Shown here: positions 26,639-35,158 of the stretch, one piece after another
Layout: each line of letters starts with the position of its first letter
How positions within the stretch are numbered: position 1 is the first letter of the stretch
NCBI GenBank assembly: GCA_044225565.1
Contig: JBGAIL010000004.1
Span: forward strand, 1 to 55,474
Length of the DNA: 55,474 nt
Origin: CAVXAE01 sp044225565
Lineage (GTDB): Bacteria > Pseudomonadota > Gammaproteobacteria > Steroidobacterales > Steroidobacteraceae
Reading direction: 5' to 3'
Position numbers and translations under genes: made by a program
Notes under the pieces: generated by a model
Seen by the model: the letters and a program-made list of their open reading frames with translations, nothing else
Databases searched by the model: none
What the model was told of the DNA's origin: nothing

Positions 26639-28213
26639 TCAGTGCAGGCCGGACCGGCTCTCGGACAACAGCCCTTCGAGGACGCTCAAGTCGACCGGCT
26701 TCACGAGGTGATGATCGAAGCCGGCCTCGCGCGAGCGCCGCCGGTCTTCCTCCTGCCCCCAGCCGGTGAGCGCGATGATCAGCGCATCGCGGGTATCCGG
26801 ATGCTCGCGCATCCGCCGCGCGGTCTCGTATCCGTTGAGCGTGGGCAGGCCGATGTCGAGCAGTACCACGTCCGGGCGGAAGTCGCCGACCGCCTCCACG
26901 GCCTGTGGCCCGTCGTACGCCGTCTGTACCTGATTGCCCTGCAGCTCCAGCAGCGTCGCGAGGCTCTGCGCGCCGTCCTCGTTGTCGTCCACGATCAGGA
27001 TGCGATGCGCCTTGCCCGGGCTGCCCACCGTCCTTCGTGAATCCTCCGGGTCGGCCTGCATCGCCTCCATCGCCGGCAGGCGGATCACGAACTCGCTGCC
27101 GCGGTTCGGCCCTTCGCTGAACGCCTCCACCACACCACCGTGCAGTTGCACGAACGTGCGCACGAGCGTCAGCCCGATGCCGAGCCCGCCTTGTGAGCGG
27201 TATCCCGTCTCTTCCTCCTGCATGAAGAGATCGAAAACGTGTGGCAGAGCGCCCGTGGCGATGCCGATGCCGTCGTCCCGGACGCGGATCACGGCGCAGC
27301 CGCTCTCGCTCGCCGCGCTCAGCCAGATGTGGCCCCCCTCCGGTGTGTACTTTGCCGAGTTGTTGAGCAGGTTCGAAAGTGCCTGCGCGAGACGCACTGG
27401 GTCAGCATGCAGCTGCGCCGGCGCGGCAGGCAGCGAGACCTCCAGCGTGTGTCCGCTCGCTTCGATCCATGGCCGGCTGGTCTCTACCGCATTGCGCACG
27501 ATGGTCTGCAGGTCCACGATCTCGCGCTGCAGCGTCACCTTGCCGCGCGTGATGCGCGACACGTCCAGCAGGTCGTCGACCAGTCGGATGAGATGCGTCA
27601 CCTGCCGCCGCATCACATCGTGCGCGCGACGCTCCTCCGGATCCTTCTCTCCCCGATTGCGCAGCAGATGGAGCGTATTGCTGAGCGGCGCCAGCGGGTT
27701 GCGCAGCTCGTGCGCGAGCGCGGCGAGGAACTCGTCCTTGCGGCGATCCGTCTCCCGGAGTGCGTCCTCGATCATCGCGCGTTCCGCGATCTGCGCCCGC
27801 AGCTCGTACTGCCGCCTGCGCGCTCTCAACGCCGCGCGCACGGCGCTGACGAACACCGGAGCGTGAATGGGGCGCTCCATCAGCGTGACGTTGCCCAACA
27901 GGTCCATGAGCTGCACGGCGGCGGGCGACGTCGTCTCGCTACTGGTGAGCACGAAGATCGGCAGGTCGGACCAGGCCGGCTGGCTGCGCACGTAGTCGGC
28001 CAGAGCCTTCTCCTGCCCGGCAGGCAGGGCTTCTTCCGCGATGATGAGTGCGCCAGCGCCACGATGCAGCTCACGCGCGAGGCAATGGCTCCCCTCCAGC
28101 AGCGTACTGCCGAGGCTCACTTCCGAAAGCGCGCCGCGGATGAGCGTGGCGTCGATCCCTTCGACACCGACCACGAGTACTCTTTGCTCGGCTCCGAATT
28201 CTTGTTCCTGCAT
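26639..28213 (-). CDS. Hybrid histidine kinase with N-terminal pseudo-receiver
   Basis: A soluble 524-residue protein. Residues 10-130 have a receiver-like pattern (QRVLVVGVEG, ALIIAEEALP, FVLTSSE, LMERPIHAP) but lack the phospho-acceptor Asp and the lysine, so this is a pseudo-receiver. The kinase core has His168 in AHELRNPLAPL, N-box NLLNNSAKYTPEG, DDGIGI and GGLGIGLTLV. A C-terminal true receiver (403-520) has Asp453 in LLDIGLPTLNG and the VKPVD lysine. No membrane helix is seen. The frame is open upstream through the acyl-CoA dehydrogenase, so the ATG after the 28216-28239 hairpin is taken as start; its ribosome-binding site is poor. The output partner is unknown. Confidence 0.88.
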   Translation of the reverse strand: MQEQEFGAEQRVLVVGVEGIDATLIRGALSEVSLGSTLLEGSHCLARELHRGAGALIIAEEALPAGQEKALADYVRSQPAWSDLPIFVLTSSETTSPAAVQLMDLLGNVTLMERPIHAPVFVSAVRAALRARRRQYELRAQIAERAMIEDALRETDRRKDEFLAALAHELRNPLAPLSNTLHLLRNRGEKDPEERRAHDVMRRQVTHLIRLVDDLLDVSRITRGKVTLQREIVDLQTIVRNAVETSRPWIEASGHTLEVSLPAAPAQLHADPVRLAQALSNLLNNSAKYTPEGGHIWLSAASESGCAVIRVRDDGIGIATGALPHVFDLFMQEEETGYRSQGGLGIGLTLVRTFVQLHGGVVEAFSEGPNRGSEFVIRLPAMEAMQADPEDSRRTVGSPGKAHRILIVDDNEDGAQSLATLLELQGNQVQTAYDGPQAVEAVGDFRPDVVLLDIGLPTLNGYETARRMREHPDTRDALIIALTGWGQEEDRRRSREAGFDHHLVKPVDLSVLEGLLSESRSGLH

Positions 28214-28215
28214 CT

Positions 28216-28239
28216 GGAAACCCCGCTCCCGGGGTTTCC
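28216..28239 (-). terminator. Hairpin between acyl-CoA dehydrogenase and hybrid kinase genes
   Basis: Perfect 9-bp arms GGAAACCCC and GGGGTTTCC around a 6-base loop, located after the dehydrogenase stop (28258) and ending two bases before the kinase ATG (28213). There is no U-tract. It could be a weak terminator or attenuator, or it could mask the kinase ribosome-binding region in the mRNA. Confidence 0.55.
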
Positions 28240-28257
28240 GAGCGGCAAGATGCGTTC

Positions 28258-29421
28258 CTAGAAGGCGCTGATGCCGGTGAGCTCGCGCCCGATGCTCAGC
28301 TGGTGGATCGTTTCCGTGCCCTCGTAGGTGATGACGCTCTCGAGGTTCAGCATGTGCCGGATGGGGCCGTATTCCGCGCTGATTCCGGCCCCGCCCAGCA
28401 TGTCCCGGGCGTCGCGCGCGATGTCGAGCGCGATGCGGCAATTGTTCCACTTGGCCATCGAGACGTGCGCCGGCATCATCTTGCCCTGGTCCTTCAGCCG
28501 CCCGAGCTGCAGCGACAGCAGCTGCGCGGTGGTGATCTTGCGCGACATTTCCGCCAGGCGGATCTGGATGGCCTGGTTCTGCGCCAGCGGTCGCCCGAAG
28601 AGCACCCGCGACTTGGTGTACTCGAGCATCTCGGCTAGGCAGGCCTGCGCGGCGCCGATCACTCCCCAGGTGATGCCATAGCGCGCCTGCGTCAGGCAGG
28701 AGAGCGGCCCCTTGAGCCCGACCGCGCCCGGCAGCACGTTCGCTTCCGGAACCACCACGTGGTCGAAGAAGAGCGCCGAGGTCACCGAGGCGCGCAGCGA
28801 GAACTTGTTCTCGATCTCCGGGGCCGAGAAGCCCTTCATGCCCTTCTCGACGATGAAGCCGCGGATGCCCTCCGGGGTCATGGCCCAGCAGATGCAGAGG
28901 TTCGCGATGGCGCCGTTGGTGATCCACATCTTCGAGCCGTTGATCACCCAGTCCTTGCCCTGCTTCTTCGCGTGGGTCTTCATGTTCGCCGGGTCGGAGC
29001 CGCCGTGCGGCTCGGTGAGCCCGAAGCAGCCGATGAGCTCGCCTTTGGCCATGCGCGGCAGGTACTTCTGCTTCTGCTCCTCGCTGCCGAAGGCGTAGAT
29101 GGGGTACATGCACAGCGACGACTGCACGGAGACGAAGCTGCGGATGCCTGAATCTCCCCGCTCGAGCTCCTGGCAGATGAGGCCGTAGCTCACCGCATTG
29201 AGCCCCGCGCAGTCGTAGCCTTTGATGGACGAGCCCAGCAGGCCGAGGCTCGCGAGCTCGGGGATGAGCTCTCGCGGGAAGTGGTGCTTCTCGAAGCACT
29301 CCCGGATGATGGGGAGTACCTTCTCGTCGACCAGACGGCCGACGGAGTCCTGCACCATCTGCTCGTCCTCGCTCAGCTGCGCTCGGATGTCGAAAAGGTC
29401 GAGAGGGTTCAGGCTGGGCAT
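28258..29421 (-). CDS. gcdH: Acyl-CoA dehydrogenase, glutaryl-CoA dehydrogenase-like
   Basis: A 387-residue FAD enzyme that would oxidise and decarboxylate glutaryl-CoA to crotonyl-CoA in lysine, tryptophan and benzoate breakdown. Motifs include CFGLTEPHGGSDPANMKTHA, WITNGAIANLCICWA, and DMLGGAGISAEYGPIRHMLNLE. The catalytic glutamate lies in ITYEGTETIHQLSIGRELTG. The frame runs upstream into unrelated sequence; ATG 29421 gives family-typical length and the usual N-terminal LDLFDIRAQLSEDE. An Mpo1-like gene ends 56 bases upstream on the same strand. No LysR regulator or CoA transferase is adjacent, so the exact substrate is inferred. Confidence 0.9.
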   Translation of the reverse strand: MPSLNPLDLFDIRAQLSEDEQMVQDSVGRLVDEKVLPIIRECFEKHHFPRELIPELASLGLLGSSIKGYDCAGLNAVSYGLICQELERGDSGIRSFVSVQSSLCMYPIYAFGSEEQKQKYLPRMAKGELIGCFGLTEPHGGSDPANMKTHAKKQGKDWVINGSKMWITNGAIANLCICWAMTPEGIRGFIVEKGMKGFSAPEIENKFSLRASVTSALFFDHVVVPEANVLPGAVGLKGPLSCLTQARYGITWGVIGAAQACLAEMLEYTKSRVLFGRPLAQNQAIQIRLAEMSRKITTAQLLSLQLGRLKDQGKMMPAHVSMAKWNNCRIALDIARDARDMLGGAGISAEYGPIRHMLNLESVITYEGTETIHQLSIGRELTGISAF

Positions 29422-29477
29422 GGCTCGCTCGTCCGCGGTCGGGGGGAACGCGGATTCTACGCGAGCGCCGGGTTTTT

Positions 29478-29945
29478 TCAGTGTCTCAGGCCCAGGGACG
29501 CGAACAATTTCATCACCAGCCAGAGTGGGCCGATCAACAGGAACTGCAGGTCCTTGAAAAAGGAGGGGCGGCGGCCCTCGATGGCGTGGCCGACGAACTG
29601 GCCGACCCAGGCGGCGGCGAAGATCGCCAGCGACGTCGCCCAGAGGGGCCAGGGGAGCGAAGCGAGGGCCTGCAGCAACGCGAGCAGCAGCGCGAAGGCA
29701 CAGGCGATCCCCACGGCCAGGCGGATCGAGAGCGTGCAGTAGTAAATGAGGGCCGCCACCGTGGTGAGCGTCGCCCAGTTCACCCAGGGTGAGAGGCGTG
29801 CGAACGCGTCCGGCACCGGGATGGACCAGAGCAGCCCCATGACCGAGAGGACGATGAACGGGACGCAGACCCAGTGCAGGAGCGCATTGGTCGGGTGGCT
29901 GTGGCTGACGCCGTACTCGTCGAACCAGTCCGCCGCCGTACGCAT
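29478..29945 (-). CDS. Mpo1/DUF962 membrane protein
   Basis: A 155-residue protein with about four transmembrane helices. The N-terminal YGVSHSHPTNALLHWVCVP and the C-terminal WVGQFVGHAIEGRRPSFFKDLQFLLIGPLWL are hallmarks of the Mpo1 (YGL010w) family. The yeast member is an iron-dependent dioxygenase that shortens 2-hydroxy fatty acids; the histidines in HSHPTN and GHAIEG are the likely metal ligands. Its place next to an acyl-CoA dehydrogenase agrees with a lipid role, but bacterial function is unproven. It is divergent from the B12 riboswitch and metE. Confidence 0.9.
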   Translation of the reverse strand: MRTAADWFDEYGVSHSHPTNALLHWVCVPFIVLSVMGLLWSIPVPDAFARLSPWVNWATLTTVAALIYYCTLSIRLAVGIACAFALLLALLQALASLPWPLWATSLAIFAAAWVGQFVGHAIEGRRPSFFKDLQFLLIGPLWLVMKLFASLGLRH

Positions 29946-30067
29946 GTCGCAACGTTACGCGCCGACCCGCCTGGTGGCAATGAAACGCCTCGAGCCGCTG
30001 CCGGCTTCGCCCTGGCGCACTTCGCATCGCCGATCGCTGGTTGACAGCATGGAACGCCACCCCTATC

Positions 30068-30285
30068 GTGCCGCTCGCCAGCGGTGCCGGCCTCAATCAG
30101 CCGGCTTAATAGGGAATCCGGTGCGTCCTCGCAAAAGGACCATTCCGGAGCTGCCCCGCAGCGGTAATTGGGAACGACCGGCGCCATCGCACTGAATCCG
30201 TCCTGGGATTCGGGAAGCGGCGCCCAGTAGACCGGGGCCCTCGCGCCCTCCCGCCCATGAGCCCGAAGACCTGCCGCAGCCATCG
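30068..30285 (+). promoter_or_regulatory. Cobalamin (B12) riboswitch upstream of metE
   Basis: Core motifs appear in order. A CCGGC/GCCGG stem is followed by TTAATAGGGAA (30106-30116), then the CCGG-GTGCG segment, CCGGAGCTGCCCCGCAGCGG with TAAT just after (the B12 box, 30146-30169), a GGGA-hairpin region, and AGCCCGAAGACCTGCCG near 30259-30275, which closes the fold as in btuB. Ends are approximate. It should bind adenosyl- or methyl-cobalamin and shut off metE when B12 is plentiful. The 230 bases between it and metE contain GC-rich stems that could be the expression platform, but no clear terminator. Confidence 0.93.
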
Positions 30286-30513
30286 CACGAAAGTGCGGTG
30301 AACGGTCTCGAGGCTCTCGTGGGAGGAGCGACCGGAATCACGCGGCCCCGGCCCCGGGTGCGCGCGTATTCCCGTCATCACATCCCTTCGAAGCCCGATT
30401 CGCTCGCGGGAGCGAAAGGCCACGAATGCGTCTGCACGTGCGGCGTCCCGTCGCGTGCGTGACCCGTTCCGGCCGCTCGCTCCCAGGATATCCATCTTTG
30501 AGGAGATCTTCCC

Positions 30514-32808
30514 ATGTCCGTTCAAGCCATCAATCTCGGATTTCCCCGCATCGGCCTGCGCCGCGAGCTCAAGAAAGCCGAAGAGAGCTACTGGAAAGGT
30601 GCACTTGCGCGCGCCTCGCTGGAGCAGACCGGTCGCGAGCTGCGGCTGCGTCACTGGAATCAGCAGCGCGAAGCGGGCATCGACGCGATCCCCTGCAACG
30701 ATTTTTCCTTCTACGACCAGATGCTCGACATGGCCTGCCTGCTGGGCCGCGTGCCATCGCGCTTCCCGTGGAGCGGCGGCGCAGTCGATCTGGACACGTA
30801 CTTCGCGATGGCGCGCGGTGCGCCCTCCGCGCCAGCCATGGAGATGACCAAGTGGTTCGACACCAACTACCACTACCTCGTGCCGGAATTCGAGCCGCGC
30901 CAGACGTTCCGGATCGGTAGCGACAAGCCGTTCGACGAGTGCGCGGAGGCACGCGCGGCCGGCATCCCAGCCGTGCCGGTGTTGATCGGGCCCATCAGCT
31001 TCGTGCTGCTCGGCAAGCCGAAGTACGCCACGTTCTCGGCCGCGTACGCCATCGAGGCGCTGGTTCCTCTCTACGTTGAGATCCTGCAGCGGCTGGCACC
31101 GCTGACCTCTGCGGTGCAGATCGACGAGCCTTGCCTGGTCACCGATCTCACGCCGGAGGCGGCGGGGCGTTTCCTGCCGGTGTACGAGAAGCTGGCGAGC
31201 GCGGCGCCCAGTCTTCGCCTTCGCCTCGCAACCTATTTCGGCGCGCTGGGCGACAACGCCGGCCTCGCATTCAACCTGCCCGTGGATTGCGTTCATGCGG
31301 ATCTCGTGCGCGCACCCGAACAACTGGATCGCGTGCTCTCGCTCGCCGAGCGCACGGGCAGGCGGGTGGCACTCGGCCTCATCGACGGCCGTAACGTGTG
31401 GCGCAACGATCTGAGCGCTTCGCTCGCGGTGCTCGAGAAGGCGGTCGAGCGGCTGGGCTCCGATCGCGTGGCCGTCGCTCCGTCCTGCTCGCTGCTGCAC
31501 GTGCCTCTGGATCTCGACGCCGAAACCGGCATGGACTCACAGATCCGCGGCTGGATGGCTTTCGCCAGGCAGAAGCTGGCCGAGCTGTCGGTGCTCAAGC
31601 GCGCCATCAACGAAGGCCGCAGCGCGGTAACTGCCGAGCTGCAGGACAGCGACGCGGCGCAGGCGTCCCGGAAGTCCTCGGCACGGATCCACGATCCGAA
31701 GGTGAAGCAGCGAGCCGCCGAAGTGACGGCCGACATGCTCGAGCGGCGCAGTCGGCACGCACAGCGCCGCAAGGCGCAGGAGGCGGCCTTCGCGCTCCCC
31801 ACATTTCCCACCACCACCATCGGCTCGTTCCCGCAGACGCCCGAAATCCGGGCCGCCCGCGCCGCGCACAAGGCTGGCACGCTCGATGCGAAGGCCTACG
31901 CGGAGGCGATGCGCAAGGAGATCGAAGGCGTCGTGCGGTTCCAGGAACGGGTCGGCCTCGACGTGCTCGTGCACGGTGAAGCCGAGCGCAACGACATGGT
32001 CGAATACTTCGGCGAGCAGCTCGAAGGCTACGTGTTCAGCCGCAACGGCTGGGTGCAGTCCTACGGATCGCGCTGCGTGAAGCCGCCCATCATCTTCGGC
32101 GACGTCTCCCGGCCACGTGCGATGACGGTGGATTGGTCCAGGCATGCGCAATCGCTCACTCCGCGGGTCGTGAAAGGCATGCTCACGGGCCCGGTGACGA
32201 TCCTGCAGTGGTCCTTCGTGCGCGACGACCAGCCCCGTTCAGCGACCTGCCGGCAGATCGCGTTCGCCATCCGCGACGAGGTGCTGGATCTGGAGCGCGC
32301 GGGCATCCGCATGATCCAGATCGACGAGCCCGCCATCCGCGAAGGGCTGCCGTTGCGCCGCTCGCAATGGCCGGACTATCTTCGCTGGGCGGTCGATTGC
32401 TTCAGGCTCAGCGCGGCGGGCGTCGCCGATGCCACGCAGATCCACACGCACATGTGCTATTCGGAGTTCAACGACATCATCGGCTCGGTCGGCGAGATGG
32501 ACGCGGACGTCATCTCCATCGAGACGGCGCGCTCGCAGATGGAGCTGCTCGAGGCCTTCGCGAGCTACGCGTATCCGAACGAGATCGGTCCCGGCGTCTA
32601 CGACATCCACTCCCCGCGAGTCCCGGCTCGCGAGGACATGTCGGCGCTGCTGCGCAAGGCCGCGAGTGTCATTCCGGCGGAACAGCTCTGGGTGAATCCC
32701 GATTGCGGACTCAAGACGCGCGGCTGGCCGGAGGTCGAGCAGGCGCTGACGAACATGGTGGCGGCAGCGCAGTTGGTCCGGGCCGAGTTCGGGGCCAAGG
32801 GCGGCTGA
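30514..32808 (+). CDS. metE: Cobalamin-independent methionine synthase
   Basis: MetE transfers the methyl group of 5-methyl-tetrahydrofolate (polyglutamate) to homocysteine. The 764 residues match the family. The N-terminal substrate segment NLGFPRIGLRRELKKA is intact. The zinc ligands are His646 and Cys648 (THMCYSEF), Glu670 (SIETARS) and Cys731 (NPDCGLKTRGW). The ATG follows GAGGAGATCTTCCC. The upstream riboswitch predicts repression by B12 and implies a B12-dependent MetH elsewhere in the genome. The stop overlaps the start of the next gene by one base (TGATG). Confidence 0.97.
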   Translation: MSVQAINLGFPRIGLRRELKKAEESYWKGALARASLEQTGRELRLRHWNQQREAGIDAIPCNDFSFYDQMLDMACLLGRVPSRFPWSGGAVDLDTYFAMARGAPSAPAMEMTKWFDTNYHYLVPEFEPRQTFRIGSDKPFDECAEARAAGIPAVPVLIGPISFVLLGKPKYATFSAAYAIEALVPLYVEILQRLAPLTSAVQIDEPCLVTDLTPEAAGRFLPVYEKLASAAPSLRLRLATYFGALGDNAGLAFNLPVDCVHADLVRAPEQLDRVLSLAERTGRRVALGLIDGRNVWRNDLSASLAVLEKAVERLGSDRVAVAPSCSLLHVPLDLDAETGMDSQIRGWMAFARQKLAELSVLKRAINEGRSAVTAELQDSDAAQASRKSSARIHDPKVKQRAAEVTADMLERRSRHAQRRKAQEAAFALPTFPTTTIGSFPQTPEIRAARAAHKAGTLDAKAYAEAMRKEIEGVVRFQERVGLDVLVHGEAERNDMVEYFGEQLEGYVFSRNGWVQSYGSRCVKPPIIFGDVSRPRAMTVDWSRHAQSLTPRVVKGMLTGPVTILQWSFVRDDQPRSATCRQIAFAIRDEVLDLERAGIRMIQIDEPAIREGLPLRRSQWPDYLRWAVDCFRLSAAGVADATQIHTHMCYSEFNDIIGSVGEMDADVISIETARSQMELLEAFASYAYPNEIGPGVYDIHSPRVPAREDMSALLRKAASVIPAEQLWVNPDCGLKTRGWPEVEQALTNMVAAAQLVRAEFGAKGG

Positions 32809-33044
32809 TGTCGCCGCCGCCGGATCCGCGCCAGTGCCCCCTCTGCGGCCGCCCGAACGAATGCGGGATGGCCGCGGGCAAGGGCTCGTGCTGGTGCTTC
32901 AGCACGCCGGTACCTGCCGAGGTTCTGGAGAAACTTCCCGAGGCGGCGCGGGATCGGGCCTGTGTGTGCCAGACCTGCGCCACCGGGGTGCGGGATACGC
33001 GCGGAATCTTCGCCAGGCTGAACGAGATCCTGCGGGGCCATTGA
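32808..33044 (+). CDS. Small cysteine-rich CWC family protein
   Basis: A 78-residue protein with cysteines in CPLCGRPNECGM, SCWCFS and CVCQTCA. The CWC word (SCWCFST) and spacing mark the Cys-rich CWC family, probably a metal- (zinc-) binding fold of unknown role. It begins within the metE stop and is probably translated by coupling. Because it shares the metE transcript, it should also be under B12 control. Confidence 0.85.
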   Translation: MSPPPDPRQCPLCGRPNECGMAAGKGSCWCFSTPVPAEVLEKLPEAARDRACVCQTCATGVRDTRGIFARLNEILRGH

Positions 33045-33050
33045 GCCGGC

Positions 33051-33938
<888 letters not shown>

Positions 33939-33967
33939 CGGGTCCTCCGCTGATGGGGTGTGGGACT

Positions 33968-33994
33968 TTAGCACTCGGCGGTTTGGAGTGCTAA
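33968..33994 (-). promoter_or_regulatory. CIRCE operator (HrcA binding site) upstream of rpoH
   Basis: TTAGCACTC, nine bases, GAGTGCTAA: the exact CIRCE inverted repeat. It lies 29 bases before the rpoH ATG, between the probable promoter and the ribosome-binding site, which is the usual place for HrcA control. Confidence 0.95.
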
Positions 33995-34141
33995 GAACCG
34001 AAATGGTTTCATCGCAGGGCATGGAGAATAAGGTTTGGAAACAACGGTTTAGCTCAGGGCTCAAGTGGCTGTCCAGCATGGAAGAGCCAACGCGCCGCAG
34101 GGGCGGGATGTTCCTGGCGCCACACGGTCTGCGCTTGTTCC

Positions 34142-34167
34142 ATTTATCGTAACGAGTTACGATAAAT
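34142..34167 (+). promoter_or_regulatory. 26-bp perfect palindrome, likely operator of the following gene pair
   Basis: Twelve-base arms ATTTATCGTAAC and GTTACGATAAAT are separated by GA. The last base is three bases before the ATG of the next gene. Such a symmetric AT-rich site is typical for autoregulation of toxin-antitoxin operons. It also leaves no room for a ribosome-binding site outside the palindrome. Confidence 0.8.
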
Positions 34168-34170
34168 CGC

Positions 34171-34644
34171 ATGAGGATATCCCGTTCGCCAAAGCCTGCG
34201 CGGGGCAGGCCTCCTACCGGCGAGGCTTTGACCGCCGCGGAGCGCATGCGTCGCATGAGGGAGCGGCGCAAGGCCGCTGGCCTCAAGGCCGTCGTGTCCT
34301 GGCGATCCGCGCAGGCAGCGCCGACGTCCGCGTACTCGGGGCACAGGGTGTTGGATATCCGCAGTCTTGCCATGCATGCCGTGATTGCGCAGAAGATCGA
34401 GCGCGATCCTTCGCTGCTGGCCATTGCGCGCGCCAACCTCCAGCGATGGCGGGAACGCAAAGCCGGATCCACTCCGGCCTGGCTCGAGGAATGGCAGGAG
34501 ATACTGCGTCTTCCCTGGCCGGACATTGCGACGATCATCACCGCGCCTGACGAGAATGCCACTCGTCTGAGGCAGTCCTCGCCGTTCGCCGGCGTACTCA
34601 CGAGCGCCGAGCGGAAGAAAATCTATGACGCGCTCCGAGCTTGA
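34171..34644 (+). CDS. Putative antitoxin/DNA-binding protein of a two-gene module
   Basis: A 157-residue protein I cannot place in a named family with certainty. The N-terminus is strongly basic, with RGRPPTGEALTAAERMRRM then RERRKAAGLKAVVSW. This resembles the N-terminal motif of ribbon-helix-helix antitoxins (MazE/DUF3018 style), in which a short strand follows such a segment. The rest is helical. The gene overlaps the next by 20 bases and begins three bases after a perfect palindrome, so autorepression is plausible. An antitoxin role is inference from context; a plain regulator is the alternative. Confidence 0.6.
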   Translation: MRISRSPKPARGRPPTGEALTAAERMRRMRERRKAAGLKAVVSWRSAQAAPTSAYSGHRVLDIRSLAMHAVIAQKIERDPSLLAIARANLQRWRERKAGSTPAWLEEWQEILRLPWPDIATIITAPDENATRLRQSSPFAGVLTSAERKKIYDALRA

Positions 34645-35158
34645 GCACCTGATCCGGGCGGCGGGCTCCATCGCCAACGATTCCGAGATCGTGGTGATCG
34701 GCAGTCAGTCGATACTCGGCCAGTTTCCAGACGCGCCGGCTGCCCTGCTGGTCTCGGCAGAAGCGGACGTTTTTCCGCTTCGCCATCCCGAGCTCGCGGA
34801 CCTCATCGACGGCAGCATCGGAGAAGGCTCGGCCTTCCATGAGCTCTATGGGTACTACGCGCAAGGTGTAGGCGAGCGAACCGCCACGCTGCCGAAAGGC
34901 TGGAGGGCTCGCCTGGTGCGTATCTCCAACCCGAATACCAGCGGGGTTTGCGGTCTCTGTCTGGAAGTTCATGATCTGGCCATCTCCAAGCACGTTGCCG
35001 GCCGCGAGAAGGATGCAGAGTTCACGCGCGAGCTCGCGAGGCAGGGTATGACCGATGGCAAGACTCTCCTGGCGCGACTCGAAGAGACGGACGTCACTCC
35101 CGTGCAGCGGGAGCTGATCGCGACGCGCATTCGCAGAGATACGACACACAGGAAATGA
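34625..35158 (+). CDS. DUF6036-like nucleotidyltransferase, putative toxin
   Basis: A 177-residue protein. EIVVIGSQSILGQFPDAP followed by SAEADVFP (about residues 46-53) fits a minimal nucleotidyltransferase pattern of GS then an acidic pair, as in DUF6036/AbiEii-like proteins. Further conserved-looking segments are IGEGSAFHELYGYYAQGV, TLPKGWRARLVRI and CLEVHDLAISKHVAGREKD. It overlaps the upstream gene by 20 bases, a typical antitoxin-toxin arrangement. Toxin action (nucleotide transfer onto RNA or protein) is inferred from the fold. Its stop overlaps the possible ATG start of mltA. Confidence 0.65.
   Translation: MTRSELEHLIRAAGSIANDSEIVVIGSQSILGQFPDAPAALLVSAEADVFPLRHPELADLIDGSIGEGSAFHELYGYYAQGVGERTATLPKGWRARLVRISNPNTSGVCGLCLEVHDLAISKHVAGREKDAEFTRELARQGMTDGKTLLARLEETDVTPVQRELIATRIRRDTTHRK

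Noticed and set aside
28258..30096. N-terminal extension of the acyl-CoA dehydrogenase to 612 codons
   Set aside because: The extra residues overlap the Mpo1-like gene in another frame and look random; the family start is at 29421.
30106..31500. Long antisense frame of 464 codons opposite the riboswitch and metE
   Set aside because: It lies opposite the highly conserved metE and the cobalamin riboswitch, has no family-like motifs, and is arginine/histidine-rich as expected for antisense frames in GC-rich DNA.
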